From positions 1 through 64,000 of the forward strand of contig JAEUSP010000069.1 of the NCBI GenBank assembly GCA_016788565.1: a DNA stretch of 64,000 nucleotides, read 5' to 3'. The notes under the pieces were generated by a model, which was given only the letters and a program-made list of their open reading frames with translations, made no database searches and was not told the origin of the DNA. Shown here piece by piece: positions 55,857 to 64,000 of this stretch (its first letter is position 1; the number at the start of each line of letters is the position of its first letter). Source of the stretch: Chlorobiota bacterium (GTDB lineage: Bacteria; Bacteroidota; Ignavibacteria; OLB7). A program made the position numbers and the translations under genes.

Positions 55857-58403
55857 CTATCCCTTCAACTTCGGCTGCTCTTCGGTTTGGTGGCCGTTGG
55901 CGATTGCTTTGGCGCGGCGGTCTTTCCGGCGGCTTGCCTCCTCTTGCTCTTCTATTCCGCCGTAATAGTTGTAGTAGCGGTAGTAACGGTAGTACTTGTA
56001 CGAAGCCGAGCCGTAGGTCTGCGACACGTCGAAGTCGTTCAGCACCACGCCAAGCAGTGGGGTGTTCACCCGCTCCAGCCCCTCGCGCGATTTCTCCAGA
56101 AACTCCATCTTGGTTTTGTGCGCCCGCACCACAAGGATTGTGGTGTCGGTCATCGTGGAAAGGATCATGGCATCGGTCACCGCCCCAATCGGTGGCGAGT
56201 CAATCAGGATCATGTCGTAATCTTTCTCAAGATCATTCAACAGCTCACGCATCCGGCGCGAGCCGATCAGCTCCGACGGGTTTGGGGGGATCGAGCCGGA
56301 GCTAAGAATATCAAGGTTGGGGATGCCGCTGGGGCGGATTGCTTCATCCAACCGTGCCATTCCGATTAGGCAGTTTACCAAGCCTGGCTCGCGCGGGAAT
56401 CCGAACACCGAGTTCTGAGTGGGGCGGCGCAAGTCGCAATCAATCAGCAAGGTGCGTGCGCCGCTTTGCGCAAGGGTGATTGCCAAGTTGGTGCTGGTGG
56501 TGGATTTCCCTTCTTGCGGAACCGAGCTTGCCACCAGGATTTTCCGCACCGGTTCCTCGATTGCCGCAAACTGCACGGCGGTGCGCAGCGAACGGTAGGA
56601 TTCTGAGATGGGAGCCTTCGGCTGGATGTGGGTGATAAGGTGGGAAGAAGCACGCCCGTTCAGCCGCACAGCCAATGGGTCATCCTTGCCGATGTCATAA
56701 TTCAGCATTGCTTCAGGGATCAACGGAATTGCCGTCAGCACCGTGAAGCCGTGCTTCTCCAGATCATCGGGGGAGTGGACGGTGGTGTCGCTGTAGGCCA
56801 GCAGCAACGCAATCCCCACGCCGATTGCCAAGCCCAGAAATGCGCCAGTCAGGATATTCGCGGTGCGGTTGGGGCTAACCGGTTTCAGCACCGGTTGGGC
56901 ATCTTCAAAGATGCGTGCGGTGGAGGTCACGGATTGCTCTTCCAGCACTTTCTTGTTGTACTCATCCAGCATATTCTCGTACATCTTTGCCGATGCTGAT
57001 TTCTCACGCATTAACCGATCCACATCCATTTGCTGCTGTGGCACTGCCGACATTTGGGAGACAACTTGCGCACGCGCAGCATTGATTGCCGCGCTTTGCG
57101 CACGCAAGGCTTGCAGCGCAATCTCATCTTCAAAAATTTGCTGGCGCAGATTCCCCAACGGTGCGGTTGGCAGTTCCCCCTGTTTTGCGGTGGTCATCAA
57201 CGTTCCCACGTTGGAGTTCTTCATCCGCGCCACCACTGGCGATAGCTGCGACTCCAGCAGCGTCATCTGGTCGGCAATCACTTTCTTTCTTTGGTCGTAG
57301 GCAACTTTGCTGGCACCATCGAACGGAACGGAGAGCATCAAGTCACGCTCCGTCTTCAGCCGTGCAATCTCGGTTTGAAGTTGCGAGGCATAGACCCAAT
57401 CGCCGGAAGCAAATTCTTGGGCAAATGCCGTATCTACCGCTTGGTATTGCTGCTTGGCTTCTTGCAGCTTGCGGGCCAGTGTGGTGCTTTGGATTTGCGT
57501 TTGCGAGGCATCGTTATCTAACTTCGATTTGGCCTGCACAAGGTCATTGGCCTGCATATCCAAACCCAGGATATTTTTCGATTCCAGATAATCCTTCAGG
57601 TGCAGCTCGATAATCGCTAACGAGTCTCGCACCTTCTCCATTTTATCGGCCACGAACTGGCGGATTTGGGTGGCCTTGCGGCTGTTCTGATCCTTGTTAT
57701 CCTTGATATAAACTTCGGCGAAGGTGTTGGCAATCAGCGCCGCCTCGTTCGGGTCCCCGGTGCGTGTCACCACCTGAATAACGTCGGCATCTTTCGATGG
57801 CTTCACTTCGATAATCCGGCGAAGGCTTTCCACAAGGGCATCTATCACACGGTTTTGCCGCTCGGGATTTCTGTTTTCCGCGCTACTCAATCCGCCATAT
57901 TGTGCTTCAACCGTGGTGAGCAACGGAAGCACCGTTTGCCGTTTGATGGTATCGGTGAACCGCAACGCTATCAGCCGGGTTGCCGTTTTCTCGAAGATCG
58001 GGCGCGAGGTCAGGATTTGCAGTTCCTTCTTCAACTCACGGTCGGTGTTGTTCCAGTAGGTGGGGTTGTTCAGCAGCCCGATGCTTTGATCTTTCTCATT
58101 CACCAAAATCTGCAGCGAGGACTCATAGATGAACGGCAGTGAGTAGGTGTACCATGCGGCCAGCGAACCCATCACAATCAGGCACGCCAAAATGATCCAT
58201 TTCCCGCGCCACAGCAGCCCCACATAATCCAGCCATTGCAGCCGGTTCTTCTTCTCCTCCACGTCGCGAAGCGTCCGCTGAAGCCGAACCATGTCGGTGT
58301 TGTAGGGCTGCGGACGCACAGGGGAAAACTGCCCAGTTCGTGATGGAAGCCGTGACTGGCCGTTCCCGTTTTCGCCGTACTGGAAATAATCGTTTGATGC
58401 CAT
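55857..58403 (-). CDS. Polysaccharide biosynthesis tyrosine autokinase (Wzc/GumC-type)
   Basis: This 848-residue protein fuses the Wzz-type chain-length regulator and the BY-kinase. TM1 is at ~70-90 (KWIILACLIVMGSLAAW). A long periplasmic coiled-coil region follows. TM2 is at ~535-560 (NILTGAFLGLAIGVGIALLLAY). The cytoplasmic kinase has Walker A SVPQEGKSTTS, Walker A' LLIDCDLRRPTQ and Walker B DMILIDSPPIG. A Tyr cluster (YKYYRYYRYYNYY) near the C-terminus is the autophosphorylation site. It controls export or assembly of a surface polysaccharide. The methyltransferase upstream is on the same strand; no Wza-type pore or polymerase is in the window. Confidence 0.95.
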   Translation of the reverse strand: MASNDYFQYGENGNGQSRLPSRTGQFSPVRPQPYNTDMVRLQRTLRDVEEKKNRLQWLDYVGLLWRGKWIILACLIVMGSLAAWYTYSLPFIYESSLQILVNEKDQSIGLLNNPTYWNNTDRELKKELQILTSRPIFEKTATRLIALRFTDTIKRQTVLPLLTTVEAQYGGLSSAENRNPERQNRVIDALVESLRRIIEVKPSKDADVIQVVTRTGDPNEAALIANTFAEVYIKDNKDQNSRKATQIRQFVADKMEKVRDSLAIIELHLKDYLESKNILGLDMQANDLVQAKSKLDNDASQTQIQSTTLARKLQEAKQQYQAVDTAFAQEFASGDWVYASQLQTEIARLKTERDLMLSVPFDGASKVAYDQRKKVIADQMTLLESQLSPVVARMKNSNVGTLMTTAKQGELPTAPLGNLRQQIFEDEIALQALRAQSAAINAARAQVVSQMSAVPQQQMDVDRLMREKSASAKMYENMLDEYNKKVLEEQSVTSTARIFEDAQPVLKPVSPNRTANILTGAFLGLAIGVGIALLLAYSDTTVHSPDDLEKHGFTVLTAIPLIPEAMLNYDIGKDDPLAVRLNGRASSHLITHIQPKAPISESYRSLRTAVQFAAIEEPVRKILVASSVPQEGKSTTSTNLAITLAQSGARTLLIDCDLRRPTQNSVFGFPREPGLVNCLIGMARLDEAIRPSGIPNLDILSSGSIPPNPSELIGSRRMRELLNDLEKDYDMILIDSPPIGAVTDAMILSTMTDTTILVVRAHKTKMEFLEKSREGLERVNTPLLGVVLNDFDVSQTYGSASYKYYRYYRYYNYYGGIEEQEEASRRKDRRAKAIANGHQTEEQPKLKG

Positions 58404-58570
58404 GTTCAGAAACTACACTCCTGGGCGTGATAGCCCGGCGGCAATATAGGGCGAAACAGCGATTGAAGAACCACGCTCACCGCTACCTCCACCTCCACCA
58501 TCACCGCCGCCATCACCGCCGCCAGGCTTGGCTGCGTGGGGATGTTTCGGGGCCACCCAACCAACATCCT
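58404..58570 (-). other. Gly-rich short open frame between methyltransferase and Wzc genes (uncertain)
   Basis: The minus strand has an open frame here that ends just before the wzc start. It includes VAPKHPHAAKPGGGDGGG and GGGGGSGERGSSIAV, encoded by a (CCGCCATCA)-type repeat. It has no good start codon (GTG or TTG only) and no ribosome site. It could be a small Gly-rich protein, a C-terminal readthrough of the methyltransferase region, or noncoding. I list it only as an open frame. Confidence 0.25.
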
Positions 58571-59278
58571 TTACTCCTTTCTCCAAATCGCCAGCAAGTT
58601 TGTTCGGAACCGCTGGAATGGCGTTGGGCGGGTGGCAAGGTGCCAAGCATAAAACAGCAGAAAGATGGGCCGGCGGGTATAGTTGGCATCTTGCAAAAAA
58701 TCCAACCGAACAAGGCGCAACGCAGGGTGAACCTCACGCATGGCCCTGGGGGTGTTTAGCCGGTGAAATGTTGGCATCACATCCACTTCCCGCACACGGA
58801 ACAACGTCCGCAGCAGCGCATTTTTCAGGCGGAAGGGGAGCAACCGGGGAAGGGCAATAAAGGGGCTGTGAGTGTTTGTTGTCAGCACCATCACATGGCC
58901 GCCGGGCTTCAGCACACGCACAATTTCGCCGAAGCTGCCGGCGATGTCGGGCAGATGCTCGGCAACAAAACGGAGGGTGATAAGGTCGGCACTGGAATCG
59001 GGAAAGGGGAGCTTGCTTGGCTCCATCAACACAAACGTTGCGCTGCTTGGATGTTCGGGGGGAACGATGTCGGTTCCGGTTGCGCTGGCCGCACGGTGGC
59101 CGTACTCCTGCACCAGAGTGTTGGCCCCGCACCCAACATCAATCCAGACGGAGTGCTTCTGAAGCATCCCACAAATTGCGTCCGCCCAAACTTCCCAGCG
59201 GTGGCGGAATGTGGGGTCGGTACGTTGGACAATCCGGTCGGACCACTGGCGATTGATTGTGTGGGAGCTGTTCGTCAT
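58571..59278 (-). CDS. Class I SAM-dependent methyltransferase
   Basis: This 235-residue Methyltransf_11-type protein has motif I WIDVGCGANTLV, the acidic post-I VPPEHP/ATGTDIV region, motif II LPFPDSSADLITLRFVAEHL (with the VAEHLPD motif) and motif III VLKPGGHVMVLTTN. The C-terminal half is basic and hydrophobic (RLLPFRLKNALLRTLF, RRPIFLLFYAWHLATR). With the Wzc kinase on the same strand it may modify a polysaccharide or its lipid carrier. The substrate is unknown. Confidence 0.9.
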   Translation of the reverse strand: MTNSSHTINRQWSDRIVQRTDPTFRHRWEVWADAICGMLQKHSVWIDVGCGANTLVQEYGHRAASATGTDIVPPEHPSSATFVLMEPSKLPFPDSSADLITLRFVAEHLPDIAGSFGEIVRVLKPGGHVMVLTTNTHSPFIALPRLLPFRLKNALLRTLFRVREVDVMPTFHRLNTPRAMREVHPALRLVRLDFLQDANYTRRPIFLLFYAWHLATRPTPFQRFRTNLLAIWRKE

Positions 59279-59511
59279 GCGGAAAATCTACTCACTTCCA
59301 GAAGATGAAAAAGAAAAGGAATATCAACTACTCACTGTTTTTGCGCCTCACTCTTCTCCTGTATCTTGCCGCAACTTCTGGCTGAAGGCTGCCGTAGCGG
59401 CGCGCCATTGTGCCGACGGCGCACGCGCAATCCAGGCCACGCAGCGGCGCGGCACAAACCGATCCCACGAACAACCAACGAACTTCACTTTCCTTTTTTT
59501 TGGAGCAGGCA

Positions 59512-60564
59512 ATGGAAATGGACAACGCACAAAACATCCGCAAACACAAAATCAAATTCCCCGAGATCAGCTCGCGCTCCTGGGAACATCCCGCCGACCG
59601 GGCCGCGCTGACAACCTTGCGGAAAGTTCCCGGGCTTGATTTACTGCTGCAAAAACTTATCGGCGCCACCACCGAGCGCTCCATCCGGCTGGTCTCCCTT
59701 GCATCGGCTGTTCGCGTCACCGAGCGGCAGTTCGGGAAAGTTAGCCTGCTGTTCGATGAAGCCTGCGGCATCCTTGATGTGAAGCAGAAACCGGAGCTGT
59801 TCGTCTCCCAAAGTCCGTTTCTGAATGCCGGGGCAATTGGTGTCGAACGCCCCTTCATCGTCCTGAACTCCTCCTTGCTTGATTCCCTGAACGAAGAAGA
59901 ACTGCTGGCCGTGATGGCCCACGAACTTGGCCACTGCCTAAGCGGCCATGTCCTCTACAAAACATTACTGGCGTTGCTGATTCGATTTTCGGTGTTCGCC
60001 AGCAACATCCCGCTGGGGAACGCCTCCATCATTGCCATTATCGCGGCCCTGCGGGAGTGGGATCGGAAAAGTGAGTTAAGCGCCGACCGCGCCGAAATTC
60101 TGGTGGTCCAGGACCCCAACGTCAGCTACGCACTGCTGATGAAAATGGCTGGTGGCCGCCATATCGAACAGATGGATTACAACGAGTTCTTCCTGCAAGC
60201 TGCCGAGTACGAAAAAGGGGGGACAATCCTTGATGGTGTTTTCAAACTGCTGAACCTGATCGGCCAAACGCACCCCTTCCCGGTGATCCGGCTAACGGAG
60301 TTGAAGGGGTGGGTGGATAGCGGAGCCTACGGGAAAATTTTGGCGGGTGAGTACGTCCGCCGCGACCAAGAGAAGAACGCCAGCGCGCGCGACGACATCC
60401 GTGACGCAGCCGACCAGTACAAGGAGGACATCAACAACTCCCAGGACCCGTTAGCCGAAACCCTTCGCAACGCCGCCACCAACATGGGGGAAACCGCCGG
60501 CGAGATGGGGAAGAAAGCCAAAGAGGTGTTCGACTCCATTTTTGGAAATGGAGGGAAGAAGTAG
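59512..60564 (+). CDS. M48 family metallopeptidase
   Basis: This 350-residue protein has HELGH (137-141) as the zinc site and a second Glu in the RKSELSADRAEILV segment, as in M48 peptidases (HtpX/Ste24-related). A hydrophobic helix (TLLALLIRFSVFASNIPL) follows the zinc motif. The C-terminal ~70 residues are highly charged, with coiled-coil character (RDDIRDAADQYKEDINNS, MGKKAKEVFDSIFG). ATG 59512 is chosen because GGAG lies 6 nt upstream; the earlier frame from 59410 is unlikely. It probably degrades misfolded membrane or cytosolic proteins. Confidence 0.85.
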   Translation: MEMDNAQNIRKHKIKFPEISSRSWEHPADRAALTTLRKVPGLDLLLQKLIGATTERSIRLVSLASAVRVTERQFGKVSLLFDEACGILDVKQKPELFVSQSPFLNAGAIGVERPFIVLNSSLLDSLNEEELLAVMAHELGHCLSGHVLYKTLLALLIRFSVFASNIPLGNASIIAIIAALREWDRKSELSADRAEILVVQDPNVSYALLMKMAGGRHIEQMDYNEFFLQAAEYEKGGTILDGVFKLLNLIGQTHPFPVIRLTELKGWVDSGAYGKILAGEYVRRDQEKNASARDDIRDAADQYKEDINNSQDPLAETLRNAATNMGETAGEMGKKAKEVFDSIFGNGGKK

Positions 60565-61021
60565 ATCACGAAAGTGAGGTAAACGGGGGGGGGGGAGCAT
60601 CCGCTCCTTCATTTCGCTGCTGTGAGTTGTTTTTCAATTATTCATTTCACTGTGCCGGATAGCAATGCTGATCCGGCACAGTTTTTTTTACGCATGTGGG
60701 GTTCGCGGGCGAAGAAAGCCATCTGATGCCCCACCCGCCTCTCTGCTGGATTGTGATGATCGTAGCAATCAGAGCAATCGAAGCCTGTTGATCCCGTTTT
60801 GATTTTCTGCTGCCCGCTAACTGTAATTGAGCCAGATATTTTGGGAACGTGGGCTGTAACTTTGCCCGGGTGTGGCGGTTCATCGAACGGCACCTGCCAA
60901 GCTGCTTCCCAAAAACGCGCAAGGCGATTCCTACCGTGCCTTCCACAAAGCAGCCTTTCCTTTGCGTTCAACACACAGTTCCGATAAACTCAACATCTTA
61001 CTCAGTACGGAGGAACGTCCC
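60565..61021. other. Intergenic region with terminator
   Basis: This 457-bp gap has a G-run at ~60586-60596 and a strong terminator (60649-60689). About 330 bp then contain no gene, repeat or RNA that I can see, and must hold the promoter of the T9SS cargo gene. Confidence 0.55.
60649..60689 (+). terminator. Intrinsic terminator with U-run
   Basis: ACTGTGCCGGAT (60649-60660) pairs perfectly with ATCCGGCACAGT (60671-60682), followed by TTTTTTT. Confidence 0.9.
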
Positions 61022-63277
61022 ATGAAGCAATGGCTTCGCAGTCGGTGGTTTTTCCGCAGCATCCTGATGACGCTGTGGGGGGTGATTGCTGCAATCCCAG
61101 CATTGGCTGATGCGCCAGCCGCGCCCGTCGAGCTAAGCGCGAACGTTATCGTCACCCCGAACGCACCACAGCAGGTGGTGCTGCTGCAATGGTATCCCGC
61201 AAAGGAGGGGGCCGCCCCCGTCGGGTATCGGGTGTATGCTGCCATGCCAAGCAGCAGCGGCGAACTGCAATTCAAGATGATTACCGAAACGGAGAAAACA
61301 CAGGCTGAGGTTTATGGCCTTGCCCCCGGCACGTACGTCTTCTACGTCACTGCGTTCAACTCTGTTGGCGAAAGCAAGGAGAGCAACTGGGCACGGGTCT
61401 ATCTGGAAGAAAAGCCGAAGGAAGCAATTTGGTTTGTGACCGAGCCGAAACGCGAAGTAGAGCTTGGCGGTGTCTATCGCTACGAATCGCAGGCCCTGGC
61501 GCAGGGGAAGGAGCTGATTGAGTATCTGGTGCAAGAAGCCCCGCTGGGCGCGCCAATCCCCTACGCAGCGGACATTGCTGTAGATGCAAAAACCGGCGTT
61601 GTGGAGTGGCAACCAAACGCTGCCGGAACCTACGCCGCCCAGTTGGTTGCGCGGCTTGTGAGCGACACCACCGTGTTTGCCACGCAGATTTTAATCATCA
61701 CCGTCACGGCTCCGCCATGCGCCACAATCAGCGGCACAGTGAAAAACAAAGCAGGCGAGCCGGTGCGCCAAGCATGGATTGTGGCCGTCAGTGCCGACGA
61801 CAACGGCCCGAACTGGCGGGTCAGCCACGACGGCCCAGTGAAGAACGGAGAGTATGAGTTGAAAGTCCAGGAAGGAACCTACGTTCTGTACGTGAAAGCT
61901 GAGTTGGGCCCGGTGTGGTATCCAAACGCTTTTGATGTTGGGCAGGCCCAGCGGGTCGCAATCAAGTGTGGCGATGCGTTCGTGGCCAACTTCACGGTGG
62001 AAGCTCCGCCGGAGCCAAAGTATAGCGTGGTGGCGGGCCGCGTCACCGCAAAAGCCGATGGCAAGCCGGTGATGGCGGTTGTGCAGTTTATGCCGCGCAA
62101 CAGCAACGGCAAACCAAGCGACCCAAACACCCCCGGGACATCGGCAGGCTACGCAGCCCGCACCGATGCCGAAGGCTTCTACAACATTGAGCTTCCCGAC
62201 CTCACCAGCTACATCGCCTACGCCTCCGCGATGAACAGCGAATATCTGCCGCAATACTTCGATCACGTTGCCACGCCAACCGAGGCCACACCGCTCACGA
62301 TTCCGCACAACGGCGGGGCGGTGAATTTTGCGCTGGAATCAACGCCGGCCTACAACACCAGCCTAAGCGGAACCGTGCGCGACAGTGCCGGGAACGGAAT
62401 CGCTGGGCGCGTGGTGGCAATGCAGCTTGATGCCGGCCCGAACGGCGGAATCACCACAACCGAATACGCCCGCGCCGCCAACACCGAGAAAGATGGAACC
62501 TACCGGATCAGCAATATCCGTCCGGGGAAGTATGTGTTGCTGGCAATTCCCGCAACCCGCGACTTCGTCCCCGGCTACTACGTTGCTGGCCAAGTTGCCG
62601 CCCGTTCCTGGAAGGAAGCAACGATTGTGGGGGTGGGAGAGATCATGCCAGCGGTGGAGTACGACATCACCGTGCAAAGCCGCAACGGGATGAAGGGATA
62701 TGCCAAGCTGGAAGGCTACGTGAAAGGGACACCGGGGAAGAGTAAATCAACCGGTGGCTTTGCTGAGGTGGATGCCGTGCCGGGGACGCTGGTGGTGGCG
62801 ATTGACCCGAACGGGAACGTGAGCGACTACACCTTCAGCGACCCAACCGGGTGGTTCCAACTGAACGAGCTTGCTGCGGCCCAGTACACCATCATGGCCG
62901 ACAAAGTGGGTTACACCTCCTTCGTCTCCACCACCGAACTCGATTACGACAAACGCTCGGCAGTGGAAATGGAGGTCCCGATGAGCAAGCAAACCAGCAG
63001 TGTGGAAGATGACCCAGCGGCCACGGGATTGAGCCTGAGCGCGTATCCAAACCCAACATCTGGGAACGTCAGTGTTAGCTTCAGTGCGGTTGCGGGAAGC
63101 GGGGAACTGAGCATTATCAACACCGTAGGGGAGACGATGCTGGCAATGCCGCTGAACGTTGTTGATGGCCTCAATGCCGTCACGCTTGATGCTTCAACGC
63201 TTGCCGAGGGCTTGTACTTCGTCCGGCTGAACGGTGGGCGGCTGAACGAAACCGGGGCGTTTGTGGTGATGCGGTAA
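61022..63277 (+). CDS. Secreted T9SS cargo protein with FN3, CarboxypepD-like repeats and type A sorting domain
   Basis: This 751-residue protein has a signal peptide (ending LADA). An FN3-like domain follows (APVELSANVIVTP to VTAFNSVGESKESNW), then a putative-Ig region (~150-235), then CarboxypepD_reg-like repeats (ATISGTVKNKAGEPVRQAWI, VVAGRVTAKADGKPVMAVVQ, NTSLSGTVRDSAGNGIAGRV). The C-terminal ~80 residues are a type A T9SS domain: LSAYPNPTSGNVSVSFSA, ELSIINTVGE, AVTLDASTLAEGLYFVRL. It should be exported through the Por system and anchored or released at the surface. GGAGG lies 8 nt before ATG 61022; the longer frame is not used. Confidence 0.95.
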   Translation: MKQWLRSRWFFRSILMTLWGVIAAIPALADAPAAPVELSANVIVTPNAPQQVVLLQWYPAKEGAAPVGYRVYAAMPSSSGELQFKMITETEKTQAEVYGLAPGTYVFYVTAFNSVGESKESNWARVYLEEKPKEAIWFVTEPKREVELGGVYRYESQALAQGKELIEYLVQEAPLGAPIPYAADIAVDAKTGVVEWQPNAAGTYAAQLVARLVSDTTVFATQILIITVTAPPCATISGTVKNKAGEPVRQAWIVAVSADDNGPNWRVSHDGPVKNGEYELKVQEGTYVLYVKAELGPVWYPNAFDVGQAQRVAIKCGDAFVANFTVEAPPEPKYSVVAGRVTAKADGKPVMAVVQFMPRNSNGKPSDPNTPGTSAGYAARTDAEGFYNIELPDLTSYIAYASAMNSEYLPQYFDHVATPTEATPLTIPHNGGAVNFALESTPAYNTSLSGTVRDSAGNGIAGRVVAMQLDAGPNGGITTTEYARAANTEKDGTYRISNIRPGKYVLLAIPATRDFVPGYYVAGQVAARSWKEATIVGVGEIMPAVEYDITVQSRNGMKGYAKLEGYVKGTPGKSKSTGGFAEVDAVPGTLVVAIDPNGNVSDYTFSDPTGWFQLNELAAAQYTIMADKVGYTSFVSTTELDYDKRSAVEMEVPMSKQTSSVEDDPAATGLSLSAYPNPTSGNVSVSFSAVAGSGELSIINTVGETMLAMPLNVVDGLNAVTLDASTLAEGLYFVRLNGGRLNETGAFVVMR

Positions 63278-63303
63278 TCTGCATATTCTCCGTCGTAAAC
63301 AAA

Positions 63304-63354
63304 ACAACGGCATGGCAAGGATGATGAAACCTTGCTGTGCCGTTGTTTGTTTTT
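63304..63354 (+). terminator. Intrinsic terminator with U-run
   Basis: ACAACGGCATGGCAAGG pairs with CCTTGCTGTGCCGTTGT (one mismatch), followed by a T-rich run, 26 bp after the T9SS gene stop. Confidence 0.85.
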
Positions 63355-63368
63355 TCGGGGGGGGAATG

Positions 63369-63915
63369 AACCACAGAGACACAGAGGTCACAGAGGGGGG
63401 AGAAGAGAGGGGAGGTTATAGGATGATTCTGCGAATTCCATTTTTTAGGGCAGCGACGTTAAAGTTGATGAGAAGGCCGAGCTGAAGACCAGTTATCCGA
63501 AGGTATGTCATAAGCTGTGCCTCGAATAATGGGGTGATGCCGTCGGTGGCTTTTAGCTCAACAACCACTTTGTTGCGAACGATGAAATCCGCACGATAGG
63601 CAACCTGAACGTCGCTCCCTTTATACAGGAAAGGCAAAGCTACTTGCTGCGTAAATGGAATATGCCTAAGTGATAATTCGCGCGCCAAACAGGCTTGATA
63701 CGCTGACTCTAACAACCCCGGTCCAATAATTTTATGGACTTCAATTGCTGCTCCAATCACCTCGCGGGTTGTCTCGGAAGCATAGCCATCGCCTGCAAAC
63801 TCAGCAATCAGATACTCATCCATATCTACACACCTTTTTCGCCAAAAGTATGGATAATCCCCTTCTCTCTTCTTCTCTCTTTTCTCCCCTCTGTGCTCTC
63901 TGTGTCTCTGTGGTT
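63369..63915. mobile_element. GxxExxY-nuclease cassette bounded by CACAGAG inverted repeats
   Basis: Left end (63369-63414) reads AACCACAGAGACACAGAG, GTCACAGAG, then a GGGGAGAAGAGAG purine run. The right end (63915 back to 63861, minus strand) reads the same AACCACAGAGACACAGAG, AGCACAGAG, then GGGGAGAAAAGAGAG. The two ends are therefore ~46-55-bp inverted repeats around the GxxExxY gene. The left repeat ends at the gene's stop codon. A solo copy of the repeat lies at 23871-23911. I see no target-site duplication. Confidence 0.75.
63416..63823 (-). CDS. GxxExxY family protein (PD-(D/E)XK nuclease superfamily)
   Basis: This 135-residue protein has the family motif G36-L-L-E39-S-A-Y42. The core ADFIVRNKVVVELKA has Asp79, Glu89 and Lys91, the PD-(D/E)XK catalytic set, and it ends [19 protein letters not shown]. 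The family is placed in the PDDEXK_3 group; its biological role is unknown. ATG 63823 starts the conserved part. The longer frame from 63925 would translate the right inverted repeat (RHREHRGEKREKKREG) and is not used. It lies wholly between two inverted CACAGAG-type repeats, which suggests that gene and repeats move together. Confidence 0.85.
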   Translation of the reverse strand: MDEYLIAEFAGDGYASETTREVIGAAIEVHKIIGPGLLESAYQACLARELSLRHIPFTQQVALPFLYKGSDVQVAYRADFIVRNKVVVELKATDGITPLFEAQLMTYLRITGLQLGLLINFNVAALKNGIRRIIL

Positions 63916-63937
63916 TTTTTTTCAAGCCAACGTGACG

Positions 63938-64000
63938 TTATCCCCCCTGTCCCGCTCCCCCGCCGCCACTATTACCGCCGCCGCCACTACCACCGCTCCC
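63938..64000 (-). CDS. Glycine-rich C-terminus of a gene running off the right edge
   Basis: The minus strand is open from the window edge to a TAA at 63938-63940. The last 20 residues are GSGGSGGGGNSGGGGAGQGG. Only the tail is visible. The GxxExxY cassette lies 22 bp downstream of the stop. Confidence 0.5.
   Translation of the reverse strand, partial: GSGGSGGGGNSGGGGAGQGG

Noticed and set aside
60691-61021. Possible small RNA or tRNA between the M48 terminator and the T9SS cargo gene
   Set aside because: No cloverleaf, TΨC-like sequence or stable conserved fold is visible; the gap most likely contains only a promoter.
63823-63925. Longer N-terminus for the GxxExxY protein (start 63925)
   Set aside because: The extra residues are the translation of the flanking inverted repeat (REHRGEKREKKRE) and are not part of the conserved domain, which starts near ATG 63823.

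Overview
The window is a 64-kb stretch of a bacterial chromosome with high G+C and about fifty genes. It probably comes from a member of the FCB superphylum (Bacteroidota/Chlorobiota relatives), and I would guess a Kapabacteria- or Ignavibacteria-like lineage. The reasons are a large secreted protein with a C-terminal type IX (Por) sorting domain (61022-63277), a TonB receptor with an N-terminal carboxypeptidase-regulatory-like domain, several large surface proteins with FN3 and CarboxypepD-like repeats, DUF6252-type lipoproteins and a fused Wzc-type tyrosine autokinase. The lineage is inference; there is no rRNA, and I could not recognise any tRNA.

Layout. 1-5 kb: an edge-truncated TPR protein with a long acidic repeat linker, rsfS, an ArgRS-like protein without a catalytic core, a staphylococcal-nuclease-like protein, a lipoprotein and a glycosyltransferase. 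5-10 kb: a sirtuin, a class-V aminotransferase and four paralogous lipoproteins. 10-21 kb: three large exported proteins (an outer-membrane protein, a 1,887-residue protein and an FN3 protein) on the same strand, likely one surface system. 21-26 kb: a GNAT acetyltransferase, a PhnD-PhnC fusion, ComM and an FMN reductase. 26-30 kb: a MarR-controlled neighbourhood of two pirins and two YceI proteins. 31-36 kb: an M16 peptidase and a DUF4153 membrane protein. 36-41 kb: a more A+T-rich segment with an overlapping ATPase/TOPRIM gene pair that looks like a split OLD-type (PARIS-like) defence module, then a TonB receptor. 42-46 kb: a LuxR-family STAND regulator and a glycosyltransferase. 46-51 kb: feoA-feoB, a Cys-rich small protein and an MFS exporter. 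50-54 kb: an anti-sigma kinase / STAS antagonist / SpoIIE phosphatase partner-switching set. 54-60 kb: a zinc-ribbon protein, ribosomal protein S21, a Wzc-like kinase, a methyltransferase and an M48 peptidase. 61-64 kb: the T9SS cargo protein, then a small PD-(D/E)XK (GxxExxY) gene enclosed by inverted repeats, and the glycine-rich end of another gene.

The intergenic DNA is unusually rich in dispersed repeats. There are five full copies and one remnant of a ~117-bp element with terminal inverted repeats (MITE-like). There are many heptanucleotide tandem arrays that keep a strict 7-nt register even when the unit changes. There are three copies of a ~50-bp CTTCGAC/CTCAGCAT inverted-repeat element. 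A CACAGAG-type repeat occurs three times, twice as the inverted ends of the GxxExxY cassette. The strongest leads are that cassette, the ATPase/DUF3226 pair, the phosphonate binding protein-TM-ATPase fusion, the MITE and heptamer families, and a shared palindromic operator in front of marR and one yceI gene.
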